10,408 nt of DNA from Sphingobium sp. (GTDB taxonomy: Bacteria > Pseudomonadota > Alphaproteobacteria > Sphingomonadales > Sphingomonadaceae), in NCBI GenBank assembly GCA_030148625.1, contig JASBTC010000215.1:1-10408 (forward strand), written 5' to 3'. A model generated the notes under the pieces. The model had not been told where the DNA came from, searched no databases, and saw only the letters and a list, made by a program, of their open reading frames with translations. The translations under genes and the position numbers were made by a program. Shown here in pieces: positions 1 to 6,684 of the stretch (the stretch's first letter is position 1; every line of letters begins with the position of its first letter).

Positions 1-2
1 CA

Positions 3-2117
3 TTCGGCAATGTGACGATCCATCCGCCGGGCACGGGCATCATGCACACGATCAACCTCGAGCGGCTGGCCACTTTGGTCAGCGAGACCGATTGCGGCGT
101 GCGCATTCCCGACACGCTGATCGGCACCGACAGCCATACGCCGATGGTCAACGGCATCGGCGTGCTCGGCTGGGGCGTCGGCGGGCTGGAGGCCGAAGCG
201 GTGATGATGGGCATGCCGGTGATGATGCGCGTGCCCCGGGTGGTCGGCGTCCGCCTGTCCGGCCATCTGCGCGCCGGTATACTCGCCACCGATCTTGCGC
301 TGTTCGTCACCAGCGTACTGCGCCGGCACGACCTGGCCAATCGCTTCGTCGAATTCTTCGGCCCCGGCGTTTCCACCTTGTCGGCGGGCACGCGTGCGGT
401 GGTGGCGAACATGGCGCCCGAATTCGGTGGCGCCACCGGCTATTTCCCGATCGACCGGGCGACGCTCGACTATCTGGCAACGACCGGCCGCACGCCCGCA
501 CATATCGCGATGGTGCGCGATTACACGCAGGCGCACGGCCTGTGGTTCGATCCCGAAGCCCGGCCGATCTATGACGAGATCATCGCGATCGACCTGGCCG
601 ATGTCGGGACCGGCCTGGCCGGCCCGCGCCGGCCGCAGGACCTGCTGACGCCCGCGCAATTGCCGGCCCGGATGAGCGCGCCCGATCATGCGCCGGGCGA
701 CTTGCCCGACGGCGCGGTCGCGATCGCGGCGATCACGAGTTGCACCAACACGTCCGATCCGTCGCTGTTGATCGCCGCCGGGCTGCTGGCCCGCAATGCG
801 CGGGCGCGCGGCCTGACCGTGCCGCACTGGGTGAAGACCGTGCTGGCGCCGGGATCGCCCACCGCCGAGCGATATCTGCGCCGCGCCGGACTGCTCGACG
901 ATCTCGAAGCGTTGGGCTTCGCGATCGCGGGCTATGGCTGCGCGGTGTGCATCGGCAATTCGGGGGGGCTGACCGCGCCGATCCAGACGGCGATGGATCG
1001 CGGCATGCGGCCTGTCGCCGTGATCTCCGGCAACCGCAACTTCCCCGGCCGCATCCATCCTGCGCTCGACCAGGGATTCCTCGCCTCGCCGCCACTCGTC
1101 ATCGCCTTCGCGATCGCGGGCGATGTGAAGCGCGACATCATGACCGACCCGATCGGCACCGGTCATGACGGCGATGTCGTGCGGCTCGCCGATATCTGGC
1201 CGTCCGACGCGGCGATCGCCGCGGCGCTGGCCGGGGCCACCGATGTCGCGGATTATGACGCGGCCTATGCCGCCGCCGAACGCAATCCGGCCTGGACGGC
1301 GATCGATGCGCCCGACAGCCCGCTCTATCCCTGGGATCCGGCATCGACCTATCTGCGCCGCCCGCCCTTCGCATCGGTCGACGGGCGCCAGAATCTGGAC
1401 CTTTATTCCGCTCATCCGCTGATCGTGCTGGGCGACGACATCACCACCGATCATATCTCGCCGGCAGGCGCGATCCCGGCCGACAGCGCTGCCGCCGACT
1501 GGCTGGTCGCGCGCGGCGAGGACCCGGCGGACCTCAACGTCTTTTCCTCGCGCCGGGGCAATTGGGAAGTGATGGTCCGCGGCCTGTTCACCAACAAGGC
1601 GGTGCGCAACCTGCTCGGTTCCGCGATTCCGCCCGGCCGGACCATCCATGCGCCGACGGGCGACATGCTGCCGCTGCGCGATGCGGCGGAGCGCTACCGC
1701 GATGACGGCGACAGCGTCGTGATCGTCGCCGGCGAGCGTTACGGCATGGGATCGTCGCGCGACTGGGCAGCGAAAGGCGCGGCTCTGCTCGGCGCGCGCG
1801 CGGTGCTCGCATCGAGTTTCGAGCGCATCCACCGGTCCAATCTCGTCAATATGGGCATAATGCCGCTCCGCCTTCCCACGGATCGTCACCCGTCGTCGCT
1901 GGCGCTGATGCCCGGCGACACGATCACGATCGACGCGCGCGAGGCCGGGGTCGCGCCGCACGCCGCGATTTCGGTCGCGCTGCACCGACGCGACGGCTCC
2001 GTCGAACGCTTCGAGGCGACGGCCGAGATCGAGACCGCGCTCGAGCTTGCGGTTCTGCGCGGCGGCGGCATCATTCCGATGATTCTTGCGCGCAGCGCCG
2101 CCGAAACCGCGATGTGA
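3..2117 (+). CDS. acnA: Aconitate hydratase, AcnA/IRP type, 5'-truncated by window edge
   Basis: This is a [4Fe-4S] hydro-lyase of the aconitase superfamily, expected to interconvert citrate and isocitrate in the cytosol. The frame is open to the left edge. About 705 residues are visible against about 890 in typical AcnA, so about 180 N-terminal residues are missing. Visible signatures in order are GTDSHTPM (substrate/catalytic DSH), SCTNTS with the first cluster Cys (codon 741-743), GYGCAVCIGNSG with the other two cluster Cys (939-941 and 948-950), SGNRNFPGR (the two substrate Arg), a linker ending in YPWDPASTYLRRPPF, GDDITTDHISPAG opening the swivel domain, RRGNWEVMVRG, and GMGSSRDWAAKG (catalytic Ser). 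All visible catalytic and cluster residues are intact. Several normally rigid motifs differ from housekeeping AcnA: CAVC for CTTC, and RGNWEVMVRGLFTN for RGNHEVMMRGTFAN. It may therefore be a paralogue, possibly acting on a related tricarboxylate such as methylisocitrate. Family assignment is very secure; the exact substrate is not. Confidence 0.93.
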   Translation, partial: FGNVTIHPPGTGIMHTINLERLATLVSETDCGVRIPDTLIGTDSHTPMVNGIGVLGWGVGGLEAEAVMMGMPVMMRVPRVVGVRLSGHLRAGILATDLALFVTSVLRRHDLANRFVEFFGPGVSTLSAGTRAVVANMAPEFGGATGYFPIDRATLDYLATTGRTPAHIAMVRDYTQAHGLWFDPEARPIYDEIIAIDLADVGTGLAGPRRPQDLLTPAQLPARMSAPDHAPGDLPDGAVAIAAITSCTNTSDPSLLIAAGLLARNARARGLTVPHWVKTVLAPGSPTAERYLRRAGLLDDLEALGFAIAGYGCAVCIGNSGGLTAPIQTAMDRGMRPVAVISGNRNFPGRIHPALDQGFLASPPLVIAFAIAGDVKRDIMTDPIGTGHDGDVVRLADIWPSDAAIAAALAGATDVADYDAAYAAAERNPAWTAIDAPDSPLYPWDPASTYLRRPPFASVDGRQNLDLYSAHPLIVLGDDITTDHISPAGAIPADSAAADWLVARGEDPADLNVFSSRRGNWEVMVRGLFTNKAVRNLLGSAIPPGRTIHAPTGDMLPLRDAAERYRDDGDSVVIVAGERYGMGSSRDWAAKGAALLGARAVLASSFERIHRSNLVNMGIMPLRLPTDRHPSSLALMPGDTITIDAREAGVAPHAAISVALHRRDGSVERFEATAEIETALELAVLRGGGIIPMILARSAAETAM

Positions 2118-2118
2118 C

Positions 2119-2137
2119 AGCTTGACGACAGCAAGCT
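2119..2137 (+). terminator. Weak stem-loop after the aconitase gene
   Basis: A perfect 6-bp inverted repeat, AGCTTG (2119-2124) and CAAGCT (2132-2137) with a 7-nt loop, begins one base after the aconitase stop codon and is followed by only a short TTC run. The position suits a terminator or processing site between the aconitase and hydrolase transcripts. The stem is short and lacks a T-tract, so read-through into the downstream genes is plausible. A TTGACG at 2122-2127 resembles a -35 box, but no good -10 box follows at normal spacing. Nothing else recognisable lies in the 79-nt gap except the ribosome binding site. Confidence 0.25.
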
Positions 2138-2179
2138 TTCCTAACCCTTTTGCCAACGGCCGGGATTGAATCGCGGCCA

Positions 2180-2186
2180 GGGGAGG
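2180..2186 (+). promoter_or_regulatory. Shine-Dalgarno for the serine hydrolase
   Basis: GGGGAGG sits 10 nt before ATG 2197. It is a strong purine-rich site that fixes the start of the hydrolase and agrees with the signal peptide beginning directly after this ATG. Confidence 0.7.
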
Positions 2187-2196
2187 CATCGCTGGC

Positions 2197-3768
2197 ATGA
2201 CGAAACCGGAAACCCAGACTTTTTCGCGCCGCAGCTTCACCGGCCTGCTGCTCGGCGGCGGCACCGGCTTGCTCCTGCTGCCGGGGCTCAGCGGCTGCCT
2301 GTCGCCCAGGGCGAACCTGGTCTCGCCGATCGACGGCCTTCCCCGCGCCCGTCCAGAGGCCGAAGGCGTCGATCCGCAGGCCATATTGGATTTCCTCGAC
2401 GAGGTGAAAGCCGCCGGGCTCGAACTGCACAGCTTCATGCTCGCGCGCCACGGCAACGTCATCGCCGAAGGCTGGTGGTCGCCCTATCGCGCGGACCGGC
2501 CGCACATGATGCATTCGCTGACCAAGAGCGTCGCGGTTTCCGGGGTCGCGATCGCGCTCAAGGAAGGGCGGTTCAAGCTCGACGACACCGTGATCTCCTT
2601 CTTCCCCGACGAACTGCCGCCCCAGGTGAGCGACAATCTGGCGGCGATGACGGTGCGCGACCTGCTGACCATGCAGACCGGGCATGAGAAGGAGATTTCG
2701 GGTTCGGTCTGGCGCCAGATCAAGACGAGCTGGGTCGCCGAATTCCTGAAAGTGCCGGTGGTCTACAAGCCGGGCACCAAATTCGTCTACACCAGCGCCG
2801 CCAGCTTCATGCTCTCCGCGATCGTCACGAAGGTGACCGGACAGACGCTGCGCGACTATATGGAACCGCGCTTCTTCAAGCCGCTGGGCATCACCGGGCT
2901 CACCTGGGACGTCGGACCGGGCGGGATCAATCCCGGCGGCAACGGGCTTACGTGGAAGACGGCGGATTCGCTGAAGCTCGCCATGCTCTATGCCCAGAAA
3001 GGCAAATGGAACGGCCAGCAGATCCTGTCGCCCGAATGGGTGGCGGCCGCGAGCACGCTGCAGGCGGGCAACCAGGACGATCCCGACGATCGCTACGGCT
3101 ATCAATGGTGGATCGGGCCGGGCAAGGCCTATTACGCGCTCGGCCTGTTCACCCAGATGGCGATCGTCTTTCCCGAGCAGGATGCGGTGCTGGCGATCAC
3201 CGCGGCGATCGACGGCAGCAAGAAGCTGAAACCGATCATCTGGAAACATTTCCCCGGCGCCTTCGCCGCCCCCGGCCGGCCGAACAACGACAATGGCTAT
3301 GCCGCATTGACGGGACGGACCGAACATCTGTCGCTGCTGCCGCCGCTCGGCGAGGCATCCTCTCCGCTCGCGGCGCAGATTTCCGGCAAGAGCTTCACCG
3401 CGGCGGCGAACGCGGAAGGGATCACGGCGATGAGCCTGACCTTCGACGGCGATCACTGCATCTTCAAGCTGACCGACGTGCGCGGCGAGCATCAGGTCGA
3501 TGTCGGGCTGGGCCGCTGGATCGAAGGCCGGACGAGCATGACCGGCAACAAGCTGCACCATCAATATCAGCCCGATTCGATGGTGGTCGTGGCGGGCGGG
3601 CAATGGACCGCTCCCGACAGTTTCGAAATGACCTGGCAATTCGCAGAAACCGCGTTCCGCGACACCGTCATCTGCCGCTTCGCCGGCGACACGATGACGT
3701 TCGACCGCAAGGTGAACATCAATTCCGCCGACCTTTTCCTGCCCACCGTGCGCGCGACCCGCGCCTGA
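2197..3768 (+). CDS. Tat-exported lipoprotein serine hydrolase, beta-lactamase/CubicO family
   Basis: A 523-residue protein with the class C beta-lactamase fold, a family that includes esterases, amidases and D-aminopeptidases. The N-terminus carries a twin-arginine motif (SRRSFTG, residues 10-16), a hydrophobic stretch, and a lipobox L31-S-G-C34. It is probably Tat-exported and lipid-anchored; the +2 residue is Leu, not Asp, which would allow outer-membrane sorting. The catalytic S107-L-T-K110 (in MMHSLTKS) and the general-base motif Y198-T-S200 are visible. LLTMQTG (156-162), YGYQWW and YYALGLFTQ complete the fold by about residue 345. YTS in place of YxN favours an esterase or amidase over a true beta-lactamase. 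About 165 further residues form a beta-rich C-terminal extension, ending in a stretch with FRDTVICRF and VNINS, that I cannot assign. It is the first gene of a three-gene run. The substrate is unknown; the 6-aminohexanoate-dimer hydrolase (NylB) branch is one comparison. Confidence 0.9.
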   Translation: MTKPETQTFSRRSFTGLLLGGGTGLLLLPGLSGCLSPRANLVSPIDGLPRARPEAEGVDPQAILDFLDEVKAAGLELHSFMLARHGNVIAEGWWSPYRADRPHMMHSLTKSVAVSGVAIALKEGRFKLDDTVISFFPDELPPQVSDNLAAMTVRDLLTMQTGHEKEISGSVWRQIKTSWVAEFLKVPVVYKPGTKFVYTSAASFMLSAIVTKVTGQTLRDYMEPRFFKPLGITGLTWDVGPGGINPGGNGLTWKTADSLKLAMLYAQKGKWNGQQILSPEWVAAASTLQAGNQDDPDDRYGYQWWIGPGKAYYALGLFTQMAIVFPEQDAVLAITAAIDGSKKLKPIIWKHFPGAFAAPGRPNNDNGYAALTGRTEHLSLLPPLGEASSPLAAQISGKSFTAAANAEGITAMSLTFDGDHCIFKLTDVRGEHQVDVGLGRWIEGRTSMTGNKLHHQYQPDSMVVVAGGQWTAPDSFEMTWQFAETAFRDTVICRFAGDTMTFDRKVNINSADLFLPTVRATRA

Positions 3769-3773
3769 TATCC

Positions 3774-3778
3774 GGGGA
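3774..3778 (+). promoter_or_regulatory. Shine-Dalgarno for the duplicated secreted protein
   Basis: GGGGA lies 5 nt before ATG 3784, inside the 15-nt gap after the hydrolase stop. It supports this start and the cotranscription of the two genes. Confidence 0.5.
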
Positions 3779-3783
3779 TCTTC

Positions 3784-4578
3784 ATGACGACTGTCCGTTT
3801 CAGCCGATCGCATGCGGCACGCCTCTGGCTTCTCGTCGCCGCGATGCTGGCGCTGCTGCTCGCGGCGATGCCCGCGCGCGCCAGCGAGGAGACCGGCCCG
3901 ACCAGCCTGCTCATCACCTATCGCAGCACACCGGCCAACCGGCCTGCATTCCGCGACTATCTGAAGGGCGCCGGCGCGGCGCGGTTCGAGGCGCTGAAGC
4001 GCGAGGGGGCGATCAAGAATTTCGAGCTGCTGTTCAACTGGTACAATGACGCATCGACGTGGGACGCAATGGCGGTCGTCACGTTCAAATCCTATGCCGA
4101 TGTCGCACGCTGGAAGACGCTGGAGCGCACCAGTTCCGGCGGGCTCGACGCACAGGGGCTCGCCCTCGCCCAACCGATCCTCACCGCATCGGCCGATCTC
4201 GACTGGGAGGAGGGGACCGCGTCCGCACCCGGCGGCAGCCGCGTCTTCTATGTCATTCCCTATGAATATCGTGACGCCGGCGAATATCGAAAATATGTCG
4301 ACGGCTATGTGATCCCGCAGGTCAAGGGATGGATGCGCGAGGGCATCCTGTCGCGCTATCGCATCTTCATGAACCGCTATCCGGTCGGCGATCGCTGGGA
4401 TGCGCTGTTCATCTACGAATATAAGGATCTCGATTCCTTCGGCCGCCGCGAACCCACCATCGCCAAGGTCCGCGAGCCGCTGCGCAAGGAGCCCGCCTGG
4501 GCCGCCCTCAATGCGATCAAGACGCAGATCCGCAGCGAGACCGAGAATGTGATCGCCGACGATCTCGCCGGGCGCTGA
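3784..4578 (+). CDS. Secreted protein of unknown function with two tandem alpha/beta repeats
   Basis: A 264-residue protein with a clear signal peptide: basic N-terminus, hydrophobic core at 14-29, and a likely cut after A-R-A near residue 33. It is therefore probably periplasmic. The mature part is an internal duplication. Residues 56-110 and 168-222 align without a gap over 55 positions with 13 identities, including REG (73-75 and 185-187), N-x-Y (85-87 and 197-199) and WDA (93-95 and 205-207). Each copy starts with a beta strand (SLLITY at 41-46, VFYVIPYEY at 154-162), then a helix, then two strands around the WDA motif, then a second helix. This pattern resembles dimeric alpha/beta-barrel ferredoxin-like proteins, so the two copies could form an intramolecular barrel. 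No catalytic motif is recognised and there is no Cys. It sits 15 nt after the hydrolase and 4 nt before the membrane reductase, so a shared role is likely. The fold is inferred from pattern only. Confidence 0.85.
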   Translation: MTTVRFSRSHAARLWLLVAAMLALLLAAMPARASEETGPTSLLITYRSTPANRPAFRDYLKGAGAARFEALKREGAIKNFELLFNWYNDASTWDAMAVVTFKSYADVARWKTLERTSSGGLDAQGLALAQPILTASADLDWEEGTASAPGGSRVFYVIPYEYRDAGEYRKYVDGYVIPQVKGWMREGILSRYRIFMNRYPVGDRWDALFIYEYKDLDSFGRREPTIAKVREPLRKEPAWAALNAIKTQIRSETENVIADDLAGR

Positions 4579-4582
4579 CCCG

Positions 4583-6643
4583 ATGGCCGTCCGCCCTGCC
4601 CTGCTGTCGATCCATCGCTGGATCGGCCTGGCCTTTGGCCTGTTGCTGATCGTCCAGGCGCTGACCGGCGTTGCGATCGTGTTCCGCGAAGAGCTGAATC
4701 GCACCATCCATGCCGATGCGCTGACGGTCGTGCCGACCGGCCCGGCCATGCCGGTGCAGCAGATGCTCGACATGGTCCGCGCGGCGCATGGCGATGCCCC
4801 GGTGACGCGGATCGAATATCCGACCACCGCCGACGAAGCCTTTCTGTTCCGGATAGAACCCAAGGACGGCAGCCATCGCCGGATGGTTGCGGTCGACCCC
4901 TATCGCGGCACGATCACGCGCGACGGCGAACTGGGCGACTGGCCGATCGAATGGCTGTTCGAACTGCATCACGAATTGCTGGTCGGCGACACCGGTGCGA
5001 TGCTGGTCGGCATCGGCGGCATCGCGCTGCTGTTCATGGCGCTGACCGGGCCGTTCCTGTGGTGGCCGGGGCGTGGCAGGATCAAGCAGGGCCTGTCGGT
5101 CACGTTCAAGGGTGGCGGCTATCGCGGCGCGCGCGACCTGCATCGCGTCGGAGGCATCGCCTTCGCACTGTTGCTCGCGACCTCGGCCTTCACCGGCATC
5201 GTCATGGTCTGGAAAGCGCCGCTTCAGCCCGTGATCAACCTTGTCGCGTCGACCAATGCCAAACCTTCGGTCAAGGTGAAGGAACGTACCGATACGGCGC
5301 TGCTGCCGCTGCCGCTCGATCGCGTCGTCGAAGCCGCCATCGATCATTATGGCGGCGCGAAAGTGCGCAACGTCCGCTTCCCCGGAGGAACCGGGCGCGT
5401 GATCAACGTCTTTCTCGAGGCCGATGATTATCCGCGTCCCCGCGCCAGCAATCAGATCTGGCTCGACGGCTATACCGCCAAACCGCTCGGCACCTATGAG
5501 GCCGCGACCAATCCGCCGGGCAATGGCTTTATCGACTGGATGCTGCCGATCCATAGCGGCGAATTCCTCGGCACTCCGGGACGCTGGCTGTTCCTGTTCG
5601 AAGCGCTCGCGCTCGCCGGATTCGGCATCACCGGCTTCTGGATGTGGGTGGCGCGCAGGCGGCTGCAGGCGGCCGCGCTGCCCGTGCTGGCATCGCGCGA
5701 CACCGTCACCGTCCGCGTCGCGCGCGCCTGGAACGAGACGCCGGATGTGCGCGGCGTCGAACTGCGCGCGATCGATGGCGCGCCGCTCCCGCCCTTCACT
5801 GCCGGTGCGCATATCGACGTCATGCTGGGCGACGACCTCATCCGGCAATACAGCCTGTGGAACGACCCCGCCGATCGCGAGCGTTATTGCATCGCGGTGT
5901 TGCGCGAGCCCGCCTCTCGCGGCGGATCGGACGCCGTTCATGCACTGGAACAAGGCCAGACCCTGCGCATCGGAAAGCCGCGCAACAGCTTCCCGCTGGT
6001 CGAGACCGCGCCCCGCACCCTGCTCATCGCGGGCGGTATCGGGATCACGCCCTTGCTGGCGATGGCGGCACGGCTGCACGCGATCGGACGGCCGTTCACG
6101 CTCCATTATGCGGCGCGCAGCCCCGCACAGGCCGCCTTGCTGTCGCAGATCGAGCAGACGGCCTGGGTGGGCAATGTCTCACCGCATTTCGCGGGCCGGC
6201 CACGCTTCGACAGCCGCGCCGCCCTGGCCGCGGCGGGCCCCGATGCCGAGCTCTATGTCTGCGGCCCGGCGCGATTGATCGACGATGTGATGGCGAGCGC
6301 GCGCGCGCTTGGCTGGGCGGAGGAACGGCTGCATGTCGAGCTGTTCGATGCCACCCATGCTCCCGATCCCGATGCCCGCCCCTTCGACGTCGAACTGGCG
6401 CGCAGCGGGCGCGTGCTGCACATTCCGCCCGATCGCACGGTAACCGACATATTGGCGGAGAATGGCGTGAAGGTCGTCACATCCTGTCGCCAGGGCCTGT
6501 GCGGTAGCTGCGCGACGCCGGTGCTGGAAGGCGAGCCCGAGCATCATGACCGCTTCCTGACCGACGCGGAACGGGCGAGCGGCGCGGTCTTCACTCCCTG
6601 CTGCTCGCGCGCGCGGACGGCGAAGCTGGTGCTGGATCTTTAG
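4583..6643 (+). CDS. PepSY-TM membrane domain fused to PDR-type flavin/[2Fe-2S] oxidoreductase
   Basis: A 686-residue electron-transfer protein of the inner membrane. Residues 1-360 form a PepSY-associated TM domain with four membrane segments (about 12-34, 138-160, 188-212 and 333-355). Each is preceded by a His motif: SIHRW (H11), ELHHE (H129/H130), DLHRV (H187) and PIHSG (H324), plausible heme ligands as in siderophore reductases of the FoxB kind. Residues about 375-600 form a phthalate dioxygenase reductase/VanB-like module: flavin motif RQYSL (421-425), PRNSFPL, nucleotide-binding GGIGITP (484-490) and VCGP (559-562). The C-terminus is a plant-type ferredoxin with C635, C640, C643 and C673 (CX4CX2CX29C). 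The likely path is NAD(P)H to flavin to [2Fe-2S] to heme to an extracytoplasmic acceptor. The gene starts 4 nt after the previous stop with no good Shine-Dalgarno, suggesting translational coupling. Ferric-chelate reduction is the best guess; the acceptor is unproven. Confidence 0.92.
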   Translation: MAVRPALLSIHRWIGLAFGLLLIVQALTGVAIVFREELNRTIHADALTVVPTGPAMPVQQMLDMVRAAHGDAPVTRIEYPTTADEAFLFRIEPKDGSHRRMVAVDPYRGTITRDGELGDWPIEWLFELHHELLVGDTGAMLVGIGGIALLFMALTGPFLWWPGRGRIKQGLSVTFKGGGYRGARDLHRVGGIAFALLLATSAFTGIVMVWKAPLQPVINLVASTNAKPSVKVKERTDTALLPLPLDRVVEAAIDHYGGAKVRNVRFPGGTGRVINVFLEADDYPRPRASNQIWLDGYTAKPLGTYEAATNPPGNGFIDWMLPIHSGEFLGTPGRWLFLFEALALAGFGITGFWMWVARRRLQAAALPVLASRDTVTVRVARAWNETPDVRGVELRAIDGAPLPPFTAGAHIDVMLGDDLIRQYSLWNDPADRERYCIAVLREPASRGGSDAVHALEQGQTLRIGKPRNSFPLVETAPRTLLIAGGIGITPLLAMAARLHAIGRPFTLHYAARSPAQAALLSQIEQTAWVGNVSPHFAGRPRFDSRAALAAAGPDAELYVCGPARLIDDVMASARALGWAEERLHVELFDATHAPDPDARPFDVELARSGRVLHIPPDRTVTDILAENGVKVVTSCRQGLCGSCATPVLEGEPEHHDRFLTDAERASGAVFTPCCSRARTAKLVLDL

Positions 6644-6650
6644 ACCCGCG

Positions 6651-6684
6651 CTCAGCCTTGCTCCACCACTTGCGCGCGGCTGAG
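6651..6684. terminator. Candidate hairpin at the convergent gene ends
   Basis: The plus-strand reductase and the minus-strand amidase end 8 nt apart (6644-6651), too little for a conventional terminator. An inverted repeat, CTCAGCC (6651-6657) and GGCTGAG (6678-6684) with a 20-nt loop, spans the junction and lies mostly inside the amidase 3' end. The loop is long and no T-run follows on either strand, so this is only a candidate. Confidence 0.22.

Noticed and set aside
2158..2178. GGCCG/CGGCC inverted repeat upstream of the hydrolase
   Set aside because: Five GC base pairs around an 11-nt loop are expected by chance at this base composition, and no operator family is recognisable.
2952..4049. 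A 365-codon plus-strand frame overlapping the end of the hydrolase and the start of the duplicated protein
   Set aside because: Alternative frame of real genes with a strongly Arg-rich translation; accepting it would contradict the clear signal peptides and the gene junction at 3766-3784.
2071..4863. A 930-codon open frame on the minus strand opposite the hydrolase, the duplicated protein and the start of the reductase
   Set aside because: It is in exact codon register with the two real plus-strand genes it covers fully, so it stays open simply because TTA, CTA and TCA codons are avoided at this GC content. Its translation is rich in Arg, Gly, Asp and His with no recognisable domain, whereas the plus-strand frames show signal peptides and catalytic motifs.
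4517..6106. A 529-codon minus-strand open frame opposite the reductase
   Set aside because: Same explanation: codon-for-codon register with the reductase gene, low-complexity Gln/Arg/Asp-rich translation and no family motif.
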